Shown: positions 1-8,418, counted from the stretch's first letter. The stretch is DNA of 15,393 bases from Ignavibacteria bacterium (GCA_011049495.1 DSBF01000345.1:1-15393); one strand, 5' to 3'. Made by a program: numbers and translations. The notes: generated from the letters alone by a model not told the origin.

Positions 1-282
1 ATCGTTATCAATTATTTCCATTTGATAGCTGTATGCAACGGTTTTTTTAACTTCGGGAGATTCCAAAATGTGATTGAAGATTCTTGCTCTTATATATTCC
101 TTTACTTGGGGGTTTTTATTGTAAATAGGAAATTCATCAGGTTTAGATCTAATTTCCTCATCAAACTGAATTCCTAATTTTACTTCTTCTTGATCCGAAA
201 AAAGATTGATTCCCGTGCCGCAGGCAACAACAATAAGCAGAATTAAAATAGACGCATATTTTTTTGTGATGTATTTTTTCAT
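1..282 (-). CDS. Partial M48-like metalloprotease lipoprotein (N-terminus only)
   Basis: Ninety-four codons from an ATG at 282 run off the window edge without a stop. The product begins with a basic, hydrophobic signal segment ending in a lipobox (VVAC, Cys21), so it is probably a lipoprotein. The next residues, GINLFSDQEEVKLGIQFDEE, resemble the start of periplasmic M48 peptidases of the BepA/YfgC type, where a SxxxExxLG stretch precedes the catalytic domain. The HExxH zinc motif would lie outside the window, so the peptidase call rests on this short resemblance and is inference. The start lies 11 bases after the permease stop, so it is probably the distal gene of the same operon. Confidence 0.55.
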   Translation of the reverse strand, partial: MKKYITKKYASILILLIVVACGTGINLFSDQEEVKLGIQFDEEIRSKPDEFPIYNKNPQVKEYIRARIFNHILESPEVKKTVAYSYQMEIIDND

Positions 283-293
283 TTCAGTCTCAC

Positions 294-1304
294 TTATTTT
301 ATTATACTAAATCTTCTTCGAAGTAAATATATAAAAACAGGTGCACCTAAAAGTGCGGTGATTGCACCAACCGGAATTTCCGCAGGTGAAATTATTGTTC
401 TTGCAATTATATCAGCAATTATAAGATAACTAGCCCCAAGTAAAAAAGATGCCGGTACAACAATTCTATTATCAACGCCAACAATTAAGCGAACTATGTG
501 CGGAACAAGCAAACCGACAAATCCGATAATTCCGCTAACGGAAACAACCGCGCCGACAATCAAACTTGAAACGATATATGAAAAGTTCTTTACAAAACCT
601 GCATTTATTCCAAGCTGAGATGCTGTGGAAGAACCAAGTGTTAATACATTAAATTTTTGTGAAAAGAAAAATAAAAACAACGAACCAATCAAAACTACCG
701 GTAAAACGATTATAACATTTTCCATACCCGAGAAACTCAAATTTCCAATCAACCAAAAAACTGCAGTACGGACGGAATCTTCCATTACCGTTAACATCAA
801 TAAAATCAATGCAGAGAAAAAAGCTCCTATCATTACGCCGGTTAACAATAAAACATTCGGTTCAAGTTCACCGAAACGTTGTCCCAGATAAAAAACCAAA
901 AAGACCACTATTACGGCTCCGGCAAAAGCAAACAACTGGGTATAAAAAAAAGTTAAACCAAGTAGAAAAGAAAGAATAGCTCCAAAAGTTCCGCCGTTTG
1001 AAATTCCCAATATATAAGGTTCAGCAAGCGGATTCATTAATAATGCCTGAAATACTGCACCGGCAATTGAGAGCCCGCCTCCTACAGCAATTGCAAGCAA
1101 AACTCTCGGCAACCTGATATCATAAATTATTCGGGCAACCGAATCATCAACTTTACCGTTTGTAAAAAGTGCAAACAGTTTTTTGATGGGAATATCTACG
1201 GAACCGATTGCTATTCCCGCAGTAATAGAAACTGCAAGAAGAATTAATAAAGAAATGATGACAATTAAAAATTTGGCAAGAGTTAATTGTTTATCTGCTG
1301 CCAT
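294..1304 (-). CDS. FecCD/BtuC-family ABC transporter permease
   Basis: This is an integral inner-membrane permease of 336 residues, the normal length for the family that imports iron-siderophores, heme or vitamin B12 with a periplasmic binding protein and an ATPase. Family signatures are RLPRVL (64-69), GAVFQ with NPLAEP (82-96), GFVGLLVPHIVR (261-272) and the C-terminal EIPVGAITALLGAPVF (309-324). About ten hydrophobic segments are visible. The ATG at 1304 lies inside the last codons of obg (22-base overlap), which suggests translational coupling. No binding protein or ATPase gene is visible in the window; the next gene is an M48-like lipoprotein. The substrate cannot be read from the sequence. 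Cobalamin is possible because a B12 riboswitch and a BtuB-like receptor lie about 10 kb away, but that link is inference. Confidence 0.9.
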   Translation of the reverse strand: MAADKQLTLAKFLIVIISLLILLAVSITAGIAIGSVDIPIKKLFALFTNGKVDDSVARIIYDIRLPRVLLAIAVGGGLSIAGAVFQALLMNPLAEPYILGISNGGTFGAILSFLLGLTFFYTQLFAFAGAVIVVFLVFYLGQRFGELEPNVLLLTGVMIGAFFSALILLMLTVMEDSVRTAVFWLIGNLSFSGMENVIIVLPVVLIGSLFLFFFSQKFNVLTLGSSTASQLGINAGFVKNFSYIVSSLIVGAVVSVSGIIGFVGLLVPHIVRLIVGVDNRIVVPASFLLGASYLIIADIIARTIISPAEIPVGAITALLGAPVFIYLLRRRFSIIK

Positions 1305-2269
1305 AGGTAATCCAATAATTTGGGAATTCCTTTTCCGGAAACTGAAGAAATGAAAAATACTTTTTTATCCGCACCCGGGAATTTTAAATGACTAAGTTCT
1401 TTTATCTCTTCATCACCAAGTAAATCACATTTAGAGATTGCAACAATCTTTTGCTTATCACTTAATATATCGGAAAATTCATTTAATTCATTCAGCAGAA
1501 TTTTATATTCTGTCAAATAATCTTCGGAAGCGATATCAATTAATATCAATAAAATTTTCGTTCGTTCGATATGCTTAAGAAATTTATGTCCGAGTCCTTT
1601 TCCATCATGAGCTCCTTCTATTATACCCGGAATATCGGCAACGACAAATGTGTTGAAATCTTTATACTTAACAATTCCTAAATTCGGTTCGAGAGTTGTG
1701 AAAGGATAATCTGCAATTTTGGGTCTTGCCGCTGAAACAGCAGAAATCAAAGTTGATTTACCTGCATTCGGAAATCCGACTAAACCGACATCTGCAATAA
1801 GTTTTAATTCCAACTTAACATATTTTTCTTCACCCGGTTTACCCGGTTCGGCTTTGCGGGGTGCTTGGTTAGTGGAAGTTGCAAAATTACTGTTTCCTTT
1901 TCCTCCTTTTCCTCCTTTTACAATAATTACCGATTCTTCATGTTCGGTTAAATCGGCAATCAATTCATCGGTTTCAAAATCTTTAATTAAGGTTCCGACC
2001 GGTACTTTTATAATTATATCTCTGCCATTCTTGCCGTCTTTTAAAGCCGAGCCTCCGGGGGCACCGTCATCAGCGGTGTATTTTTTTTTGTATGTAAAAT
2101 CCAAAAGAGTATGAAGGTTTCTATCTGCAATAAAAATAACATCTCCTCCTTTCCCACCGTTACCTCCGGATGGACCACCTTTAGGAACAAATTTTTCTCT
2201 GCGAAAAGCAACAGCCCCGTCTCCACCTTTACCGGACTTAATAAATATTTTAGCGGTATCGATAAACAT
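1283..2269 (-). CDS. obg: Obg (CgtA) family GTPase
   Basis: Obg is an essential GTPase that acts in 50S ribosome assembly and stress signalling. The N-terminal Obg fold is the glycine-rich region at residues 1-158, with many KGGxGG turns. The G domain follows: P-loop GFPNAGKST (165-173), TT of switch I (191-192), DIPG (212-215), the NKxD position as SKCD (279-282), and the G5 loop around ISSVSGKG (307-314). At 328 residues the protein stops after the G domain and lacks the C-terminal OCT domain of some Gram-positive homologues, as is usual in many phyla. It starts 5 bases after the stop of the acidic-protein gene and overlaps the permease gene, so the three are probably co-transcribed. SKCD in place of NKxD is a mild variation at the guanine-specificity loop. 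Confidence 0.97.
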   Translation of the reverse strand: MFIDTAKIFIKSGKGGDGAVAFRREKFVPKGGPSGGNGGKGGDVIFIADRNLHTLLDFTYKKKYTADDGAPGGSALKDGKNGRDIIIKVPVGTLIKDFETDELIADLTEHEESVIIVKGGKGGKGNSNFATSTNQAPRKAEPGKPGEEKYVKLELKLIADVGLVGFPNAGKSTLISAVSAARPKIADYPFTTLEPNLGIVKYKDFNTFVVADIPGIIEGAHDGKGLGHKFLKHIERTKILLILIDIASEDYLTEYKILLNELNEFSDILSDKQKIVAISKCDLLGDEEIKELSHLKFPGADKKVFFISSVSGKGIPKLLDYLWQQINN

Positions 2270-2274
2270 TATAC

Positions 2275-4125
2275 TTAACTCTGTTCGAAGTATTCTGAAA
2301 TGATGTCTTTAAATGCCTGTGCTTCTTTAGAGGAAGGATTGACCTGGTTTACTTCAAATATTTCGTGCAGCGTTGCAAATGCTTCCTGTCTGCTTGATGA
2401 ATCGCAAATTCTTTCAATTGCGTTTGCAAATTCTTCCATATCATAATCGAAAACAACTTCAATAATTTTTGTCATATTCCTGTTTTCGAGCAGGTCTGAA
2501 ATATCGATTCTTTTTGATTGACTTAACGAACCGAAGTCTTTAATAAACTCATCTTCAGATTTTTCAATCAATTCTTCATCACCAAATAACGTGGGTTCAG
2601 TTGTTTCTTCTTCTTCGGTATGATCATCTTCAACTTCTGATGTTTCTTCAATTTCCTTTGATTCTTCGATATCTTCCAAATCAATATCACTTTCTGTTTC
2701 TTCAACTTCCTCAATTAGATCATCTTTAGGTTCTTCGTCAGGAATTTTTTCATCTTTAATTTCAGGATGACTGTAATCATCTTCTACAGCTGGCGTAAGT
2801 TCATATTCAACTTCGTCTTCAAATATTAATTCGTCAACTTCTTCATGTGATTCTTCTATTTCTTGTTTTTCCTCAAGTTCGTCTTCTAATTTTTCTTCAT
2901 CTTTTATATAATCGGATTCTTCTTCACTTTCAATTAATTCTTCTTGTGCCGAATCATCAATTTGTTCGGTTTTGTCGTCAACAAACTCATCAATTAACTC
3001 TTTAGTTTGTTCTTTTTCAAGATTAACATCAAACTCATGTTCTTCGGTGTCTTCCGTAGATAAAATAATTTCGGGAGCGTGTTCGTTTTGATTAATTAAA
3101 TAATGCTCATCTTCTTCTGATACTTCTTCGATAGAATCTTCCTTTTCAAAAACAGTTTCTTCTTCTATTTCTGCTACTTCTTTTTCTTTATTTGCCCTAA
3201 GTTTTATTTCTACTTCTTCGGATTTATCTATTTCTGCTTTGGATTCTTCAACCGGTTCCTCATGAGTTAAATCCAAATCTTCTTTCTCTTCTTTTGTTTC
3301 AATTGGTTTTTCTTCAACAATTTTTACTTTTTCTGTTTTCGGAGGAACATCAAAATACTCGGTTCTTTCAATCGGAACATTCAATAAAATCTTTCTTAAA
3401 TCGTTTCCATCTATTTTTGATTTAGCTTCATCACCAAGTCTGTTTTGGAGTACTTCCAAATGTGAAGTTAATTTTTTCTCTTGAAGAAAAACAACTATTG
3501 CTTGAATAGGAATATTTTTTTGATTCATCGAGCCGATATTGAAAAAAGACACCATTGATTTTAGTGCATAATCAATTATATCGTTACCGTATGATTCAAG
3601 ACTTACTTGATCAATTTTTAGAAGGAGTTCGCTAAATTCTTCTTTGTCCAGAGTAATTAATTTTTTCCTGTCAAAGTATCTTCTGATGACTTTAATAATG
3701 TGTTTATAATAATAAGCATAGTTCAATATTTGCATTATTTCCGCGGCGGAAGTTGATTCACTTGTATCAAATATTAATTTTTTCAATGACCAATTCGGTC
3801 TTATCAAGTAGTTAAGATTAAAGGACGTAGCATGAAGAATTACTTTGCTTAAAAAATCTGTCGAAAATCTTTTCTCGCTTTTTATAACATCTGTAATTTT
3901 TTTGAAATGTTTGGAAATTTCCGCACCGGAATAATCGAACATCGAATGCTTCAACAAAGTTTGTCTATCTTCATAAACGCGGTATTCAATTTCTGCAGAG
4001 ATGTACTGTAAAATTGCCGGATGAATTCCCAACGGCAGCAGTTCGGTATATGTTGCAGATGCACCGAGTTTTTTAACTTTATTGGAATTAAAATCGTAAA
4101 TAAATTTTACTTCACGTTCGAACAT
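2275..4125 (-). CDS. Uncharacterised three-part protein with a long acidic linker, first gene of the obg operon
   Basis: I do not recognise a named family. The 616 residues fall into three parts. An N-terminal, mostly helical region (about 1-260) is rich in hydrophobic and basic residues, with no signal peptide or clear membrane span. A central stretch (about 264-528) is dominated by Glu and Asp with Ile/Val/Leu spaced between, and looks like a disordered or coiled acidic linker. A compact C-terminal domain (about 536-616, from KRIDISDLLENR to the end) has alternating helical hydrophobics. This last domain has the feel of a short conserved C-terminal module seen in Ignavibacteria-type proteins, but that is recollection, not a search result. 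The gene leads the obg-permease-lipoprotein operon; a cytoplasmic adaptor role would be a guess. There is only a weak AAGAAG ribosome site before the ATG. Confidence 0.85.
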   Translation of the reverse strand: MFEREVKFIYDFNSNKVKKLGASATYTELLPLGIHPAILQYISAEIEYRVYEDRQTLLKHSMFDYSGAEISKHFKKITDVIKSEKRFSTDFLSKVILHATSFNLNYLIRPNWSLKKLIFDTSESTSAAEIMQILNYAYYYKHIIKVIRRYFDRKKLITLDKEEFSELLLKIDQVSLESYGNDIIDYALKSMVSFFNIGSMNQKNIPIQAIVVFLQEKKLTSHLEVLQNRLGDEAKSKIDGNDLRKILLNVPIERTEYFDVPPKTEKVKIVEEKPIETKEEKEDLDLTHEEPVEESKAEIDKSEEVEIKLRANKEKEVAEIEEETVFEKEDSIEEVSEEDEHYLINQNEHAPEIILSTEDTEEHEFDVNLEKEQTKELIDEFVDDKTEQIDDSAQEELIESEEESDYIKDEEKLEDELEEKQEIEESHEEVDELIFEDEVEYELTPAVEDDYSHPEIKDEKIPDEEPKDDLIEEVEETESDIDLEDIEESKEIEETSEVEDDHTEEEETTEPTLFGDEELIEKSEDEFIKDFGSLSQSKRIDISDLLENRNMTKIIEVVFDYDMEEFANAIERICDSSSRQEAFATLHEIFEVNQVNPSSKEAQAFKDIISEYFEQS

Positions 4126-4180
4126 AGCTTCTTAATAATTTTTCATCAGATTTAATATGTATTATAGTAAAACAAAAAGA

Positions 4181-4211
4181 AAAAATCCCGATTAAATTAA
4201 CCGGGATTTTT
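4181..4211 (-). terminator. Rho-independent terminator after sdhB
   Basis: The arms AAAAATCCCG (4181-4190) and CGGGATTTTT (4202-4211) form a perfect 10-bp stem with an 11-base loop. Read on the minus strand, the stem is followed by TTTTTTCTTTTTG. It lies just downstream of the sdhB stop and ends the sdhCAB transcript before the next operon starts at 4125. Confidence 0.85.
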
Positions 4212-4234
4212 CATTTGTGATAAATCAAAGAATT

Positions 4235-5005
4235 CTATACTTCTAATTCTTTGGATTTAACTTTTGCTAAGAAATATTCTCTGTTCATTCTTGCAATATT
4301 TCTAATTGAAATACCTTTTGGGCATTCAGCTTCGCATGCATAGGTATTAGTGCAACTTCCGAATCCAAGATCATCCATAACCTTAACCATCTTTTCAACT
4401 CTGCGGAATCTTTCGGGCTTGCCTTGGGGCAGTAATGCAAATTGTGAAACTTTGGCACTAACAAACAACATAGCCGAAGCATTTTTACATGCAGCAACAC
4501 AGGCACCGCATCCTATACAAGCCGCAGCATCCATTGATTCGGATGCAACTTCTTTAGGAATCAATATATCATTTGCATCTGGTACACCGCCGGTATTGAC
4601 TGAAATAAAGCCCCCGGCATTCATAATTTCATCAAACCCGCTTCTGTCAACAATTAAATCTTTCAAGACTGGGAATGCTTTTGCTCGGAACGGCTCAATC
4701 CAAATTGTATCACCATTATTAAAATTTCGCATATGAAGTTGGCAAGTTGCAATTTTGGGAATAGGTCCATGCGGTTGTCCGTTTATTACGAGTCCGCATG
4801 TTCCGCAAATACCTTCACGACAGTCACTTTCAAATGCGATCGGTTCTTTTCCTTCGCTTTCAAGTTTGTTGTTTAATTCATCCAGCATTTCAAGGAAAGA
4901 ATCATCGGGTGAAACTTCGATTTGATAATCGACAAAACTACCCGCTGTTTGTGGTCCGGATTGTCTCCAGATTTTCAATTTTAGATTCAAATGTTTTCCA
5001 CTCAT
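4235..5005 (-). CDS. sdhB: Succinate dehydrogenase/fumarate reductase iron-sulfur subunit
   Basis: SdhB passes electrons from the flavin of SdhA through three Fe-S clusters to the membrane subunit. All cluster ligands are present in the 256 residues. The [2Fe-2S] cysteines are 62, 67, 70 and 88 (CREGICGTC and CQLHMR). The [4Fe-4S] set is CIGCGAC (163, 166, 169) with Cys228 followed by Pro. The [3Fe-4S] set is Cys173, Cys218 and Cys224. Spacing matches the b558-type (Bacteroidota/Bacillus-like) enzymes. The ATG shares one base with the sdhA stop (TAATG), with GAGGAG upstream inside sdhA, so translation is probably coupled. The stop is TAG and a hairpin terminator follows. Direction of catalysis (succinate oxidation or fumarate reduction) cannot be decided from sequence. 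Confidence 0.97.
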   Translation of the reverse strand: MSGKHLNLKLKIWRQSGPQTAGSFVDYQIEVSPDDSFLEMLDELNNKLESEGKEPIAFESDCREGICGTCGLVINGQPHGPIPKIATCQLHMRNFNNGDTIWIEPFRAKAFPVLKDLIVDRSGFDEIMNAGGFISVNTGGVPDANDILIPKEVASESMDAAACIGCGACVAACKNASAMLFVSAKVSQFALLPQGKPERFRRVEKMVKVMDDLGFGSCTNTYACEAECPKGISIRNIARMNREYFLAKVKSKELEV

Positions 5006-6915
5006 TATTTATAGCTCCTCGTGGATAGTTTTACATATTCAAATTGTAAATCTTCTTTGTGCAATTTCCATTTACCAAGTTCTTCCATTTCCCAGGCAGC
5101 TACATAAGTATATTCTTCATCGTTACGTAACGCTTCGCCTTCTTCGGTCTGATATTCTTCGCGGAAATGCCCGCCGCAAGATTCATTTCTATTAAGCGCA
5201 TCAACAGCCATAAGTTCAGCGAGTTCCAAATAATCTGCGAGTCTACCTGCACGTTCAAGTGTTTGATTAATATCTTTATCGTCACCCGGTACTTTTACAT
5301 CTTTCCAAAATTCTTCTCTTAGTTCTCTTATTTCATTGATGGCTTCTTTTAAGCCGTTTTCGTTTCTACTCATACCTACTTTGTTCCACATAATTCTGCC
5401 GAGACGCTTATGAATATCATCAACGGTCTGCTTACCGTTAATTGATATGAATTTTCTTGTTAAATCTTCTGTTTGTTTTTTTACATTTTCAAATTCCGTA
5501 TGATCAACCGATAGTTTTTCAGGCTTATCCGCCGCAAGATAATTTCCGATAGTATAAGGAATAACAAAGTAACCATCGGCTAAGCCTTGCATTAAAGCAC
5601 TTGCACCTAATCTATTGGCGCCGTGATCTGAGAAATTTGCTTCTCCTAAAACAAACAATCCGGGGATATTGCTCATTAAGTTATAATCTACCCAAAGTCC
5701 GCCCATTGTATAGTGTGGAGCGGGATAAATTTTCATCGGAACATTATAAGGATTTTCACCGGTTATAGTTTCATAAATTTCAAAAAGATTACCGTATTTT
5801 TCTTCAATTGCTTTTCTGCCTAGTCTTTTAATTGCATCTTCGAAGTCTAAATAAACTGCTTCTTGTCCTTTTGCTCCTCTTCCTTCATCAAAAACTTCTT
5901 TTGCACTTCTTGAAGAAATATCACGAGGAGAAAGGTTTCCGAAAGAAGGATATTTTCTTTCTAAGTAATAATCTCTTTCTTCTTCGGGAATTTCATTCGG
6001 TTCACGCAAATCGCCTTTCTTTTTTGATACCCAGATTCTTCCATCGTTGCGAAGAGATTCACTCATCAAAGTTAATTTAGACTGCCCTTCGCCATGGACA
6101 GGTAAACAAGTCGGGTGAATCTGAGTAAAACAAGGGTTAGCAAAAAGAGCACCTTTTTTATGAGCACGCCAAATAGCTGTTGTGTTACAATTCATCGCAT
6201 TGGTTGAGAGAAAAAAAACATTTGAATAACCACCGGTTGCAAGAATAACGGCATGGGCGGAGTATTTTTCAATTTCACCGTTAACTAAATTTCGGCATAC
6301 AATTCCGCGGGCAATTCCATCAACAACAACTAATTCCAGCATTTCACGTCTTGAATACATTTTAACTTTACCGAGACCAACCTGCCTGCTTAACGCACTG
6401 TAAGCACCCAACAATAACTGTTGACCGGTTTGACCTCTTGCGTAAAAAGTTCGAGATACTTGAGCACCGCCGAACGAACGATTGTCAAGTAAACCACCGT
6501 ATTCTCTAGCAAAAGGAACACCTTGTGCAACGCATTGATCGATAATGTTGTTGCTAACTTCGGCGAGTCTATAAACGTTTGCTTCTCTTGCTCGGAAGTC
6601 ACCCCCTTTTACCGTATCGTAAAACAAACGATAAATCGAATCACCGTCATTTTGATAATTTTTAGCTGCGTTAATCCCGCCTTGGGCAGAAATTGAGTGA
6701 GCACGTCGTGCACTATCATGGAAAGTAAACGCTTTCACATTATAACCTAATTCAGCTAAAGAAGCGGCAGCCGAAGCACCTGCTAAACCTGTACCAACAA
6801 CAATAACATCATACTTTCTTTTATTAGCAGGGTTAATCAATTTCATATTGAACTTATGATTAGTCCATTTTTCCGAAATATGTCCTTCCGGTATTTTCGA
6901 ATCTAGCTTAACCAT
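5005..6915 (-). CDS. sdhA: Succinate dehydrogenase/fumarate reductase flavoprotein subunit
   Basis: SdhA is the catalytic flavoprotein that interconverts succinate and fumarate on the cytoplasmic face of the complex. The FAD-binding dinucleotide fold is at residues 35-56 (VIVVGTGLAGASAA). The covalent flavin histidine is His73 in RRAHSISAQGGINAA. Active-site residues by family alignment are His267 (IHPTCLP), Arg331 or its neighbour Arg336 (SPRDISSRS), His401 (APHYTMGG) and Arg435 (GANRLGASAL). The C-terminal helical domain is complete. At 636 residues it has the length of the b558-associated subfamily, with a short N-terminal extension before the FAD fold. The start overlaps the sdhC stop by one base (TAATG) and has a perfect GGAGGT ribosome site formed by the last codons of sdhC. 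Confidence 0.97.
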   Translation of the reverse strand: MVKLDSKIPEGHISEKWTNHKFNMKLINPANKRKYDVIVVGTGLAGASAAASLAELGYNVKAFTFHDSARRAHSISAQGGINAAKNYQNDGDSIYRLFYDTVKGGDFRAREANVYRLAEVSNNIIDQCVAQGVPFAREYGGLLDNRSFGGAQVSRTFYARGQTGQQLLLGAYSALSRQVGLGKVKMYSRREMLELVVVDGIARGIVCRNLVNGEIEKYSAHAVILATGGYSNVFFLSTNAMNCNTTAIWRAHKKGALFANPCFTQIHPTCLPVHGEGQSKLTLMSESLRNDGRIWVSKKKGDLREPNEIPEEERDYYLERKYPSFGNLSPRDISSRSAKEVFDEGRGAKGQEAVYLDFEDAIKRLGRKAIEEKYGNLFEIYETITGENPYNVPMKIYPAPHYTMGGLWVDYNLMSNIPGLFVLGEANFSDHGANRLGASALMQGLADGYFVIPYTIGNYLAADKPEKLSVDHTEFENVKKQTEDLTRKFISINGKQTVDDIHKRLGRIMWNKVGMSRNENGLKEAINEIRELREEFWKDVKVPGDDKDINQTLERAGRLADYLELAELMAVDALNRNESCGGHFREEYQTEEGEALRNDEEYTYVAAWEMEELGKWKLHKEDLQFEYVKLSTRSYK

Positions 6916-7586
6916 TAGTTACCTCCGTAAAAAAATAAAAAGTAAATCGGGAAGGATGCAAATCCTAAAGCCATTATAACTGCGAACGCAGTTCCAAATT
7001 TTTGAATGAACTGGAAATACTTTTTGTGATTCCAACCGAAAGTTTGAAACGCACTTTGAAAACCGTGATTGAGATGAAATCCTAAAAGTATAACTGCGAT
7101 CACATAAAAAATTGCATACCATTCAATTTGGAACCACTCAACAACTATTGCATAGTAAGCATCACCTTTTTCATGAGGTTCCCCGGAAAAATTAAACAAC
7201 CACCAAAATGTAGCAAGATGAAGAACTAGAAAAATAAAAACAATGCTTCCTGTTTGAATCATAGTACGCGAGAACAATGTTGAATTTTTTGATTTTCCTG
7301 AAATCTTATAATCATTTGGTCTTGCCTTCTTATTTTCCCACCAAAGTTTGATACCGTTATAGATGTGAAATATAAAAACAAGCCCCAGCCCAACTTCAAT
7401 TACTCTAATTATCGGTTTAACAATGTCCAAGGTATGAACATACCCGTTGAACGCTTCAGGACCTCCGTAAAGAGTTAAGTTACCGACAAGATGAAAGATC
7501 AAAAAGAGTATCAGTCCGATACCGGTAAAAGCCATAACAAATTTTTTACCGATAGACGAACCAAGCGCTTCTGAGAGCCAGCCCAT
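6915..7586 (-). CDS. sdhC: Succinate dehydrogenase cytochrome b558 membrane subunit
   Basis: This single-chain membrane anchor holds two b-type hemes and carries electrons between the Fe-S subunit and quinone. The preferred product is 223 residues starting MGWLSEALGS, with five hydrophobic spans at about 16-37, 60-80, 110-131, 155-175 and 196-220. Histidines at 32, 74, 123 and 171 or 174 sit in or near the spans and are the likely axial ligands. There is no separate SdhD, as expected for the b558 family. An upstream in-frame ATG at 7697 would add 37 residues. I reject it because an AAGGAGGAG site lies immediately before 7586 and family members start at this MGW-like sequence. It leads the sdhCAB operon. 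Confidence 0.95.
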   Translation of the reverse strand: MGWLSEALGSSIGKKFVMAFTGIGLILFLIFHLVGNLTLYGGPEAFNGYVHTLDIVKPIIRVIEVGLGLVFIFHIYNGIKLWWENKKARPNDYKISGKSKNSTLFSRTMIQTGSIVFIFLVLHLATFWWLFNFSGEPHEKGDAYYAIVVEWFQIEWYAIFYVIAVILLGFHLNHGFQSAFQTFGWNHKKYFQFIQKFGTAFAVIMALGFASFPIYFLFFYGGN

Positions 7587-7590
7587 TAAT

Positions 7591-7599
7591 CTCCTCCTT
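7591..7599 (-). promoter_or_regulatory. Strong Shine-Dalgarno site fixing the sdhC start
   Basis: On the minus strand AAGGAGGAG sits five bases before the ATG at 7586. No comparable site precedes the upstream in-frame ATG at 7697, so this decides the start. Confidence 0.85.
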
Positions 7600-7830
7600 A
7601 TTTGTCTACTGTTTGTGAATTTATGTGGATTTATTAAATAGTAATATTTTTTTTGCGGAATAAAATTTTCTGAATATGTCATTCTTTGGTGAGTCACAAA
7701 TTCCCGATTGATGGAGTCAAATATCTTTATGCAAAATAATGCTAATAGAAATTAAATTCAAAGATTTCTTTACAAAAGCTTTCGCTCCTCAATTTATTAA
7801 AGAGCTATAGTTCGATTGCAGAGGATCAGT
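7600..7830. other. sdh upstream region, no gene seen
   Basis: This AT-rich stretch between sdhC and the MITE-like element must carry the sdh promoter. I could not find a convincing TTTG/TAnnTTTG pair or sigma-70 pair on the minus strand. On the plus strand a 23-codon open frame starts at 7739, but it has no ribosome site or recognisable product. Confidence 0.5.
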
Positions 7831-7895
7831 GGATTTTTAGGTGGCAAAATTTTGTAAAACTAGTTTTTAAAGAACTCTATAACAAATTTGGGATA

Positions 7896-8086
7896 AACCT
7901 TCGGGGTAAGGATATGCGTTTTATGTAGTTTTTCCTCGAAGGTTGCTAAGATGTCAGCAACGTTGAAGGTCAAAAACAAGTGACTCGCCAGTCGTCAGAC
8001 CTCGACGCACCCTGTCGAGAGTTCGGTCGAAGACTCCGTTGGAGTCTCCAGACTCTAACGAGCGAAGTCTGACGACCTTCAACGTT
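7896..8086. repeat. Nested palindromic core of the MITE-like element
   Basis: Several perfect dyads are packed here: 8 bp at 7896-7903/7937-7944, 6 bp at 7942-7947/7956-7961, 13 bp at 7959-7971/8074-8086, 10 bp at 7991-8000/8067-8076, 6 bp at 8001-8006/8014-8019, and a 7-bp stem with a 3-base loop at 8031-8047. The 13-bp and 10-bp dyads share bases on the right arm only, so the left arm carries an extra 19 bases. The region is visibly richer in G and C than its flanks. It could be a folded RNA, a recombination substrate, or a fold-back repeat. Confidence 0.7.
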
Positions 8087-8098
8087 AATAACTTGTAG

Positions 8099-8177
8099 CC
8101 GCAGGCCTGTCTGCTTCAGGCAGGCTTTATCTCTGCGGTGGTAACCCCTCGGAATCAAAACAAAATCCTTTGTTCCG
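8099..8177. repeat. Two further hairpins (REP-like) inside the element
   Basis: A 9-bp stem with one G-T pair and a 3-base loop (8105-8113/8117-8125) is flanked by a second perfect stem, ccgcag/ctgcgg (8099-8104/8133-8138). A third hairpin has cggaa/ttccg and caaa/tttg (8150-8159/8169-8177) with a one-base bulge. The first resembles short GC-rich REP palindromes dispersed in many genomes. Confidence 0.55.
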
Positions 8178-8418
8178 AAAAGTAGTGCGGTTTTTTCGAT
8201 TAGCAAAAAAATAACTTCATATAATTCAATCACATACGGAGAATAATTTTTTTTTTTTGCGCATACGTCAGAATTCAGGAATAAAAGGAACTTCTATTAT
8301 ATTCACAATCTCAAGTGATCGAAAATTTATAAATAGAGCACTTTGCCACCTAATAATCCTATGAGCCAGCACTACCCTAGTTAATATAGTTGATTTACTT
8401 TTTAGACAAGCTCTTTTT

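Larger units (their letters stand above)
7831..8359. mobile_element. MITE-like element with 18-base terminal inverted repeats
   Basis: The sequence ggatttttaggtggcaaa at 7831-7848 matches the reverse complement of 8342-8359 at 17 of 18 positions. Allowing two more mismatches, the match extends outward to 7826 and 8364 (20 of 23). The 529-base interior encodes no transposase but is full of palindromes: the dyad core at 7896-8086 and hairpins at 8099-8138 and 8150-8177. This layout fits a non-autonomous inverted-repeat transposable element. I see no clear target-site duplication at the ends, so the exact boundary and the transposase family are unknown. Confidence 0.5.

Noticed and set aside
1719..2114. 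Plus-strand open frame of 131 codons inside obg
   Set aside because: It is the complementary shadow of the glycine-rich obg sequence.
7587..7697. Upstream in-frame start for sdhC (37 extra residues)
   Set aside because: The extension is not typical of the family and the AAGGAGGAG site lies directly before 7586.
7970..8233. Open frame of 87 codons on the minus strand in the palindromic element
   Set aside because: It runs through the hairpin-rich core, has no ribosome site and an arginine-rich product with no recognisable domain.
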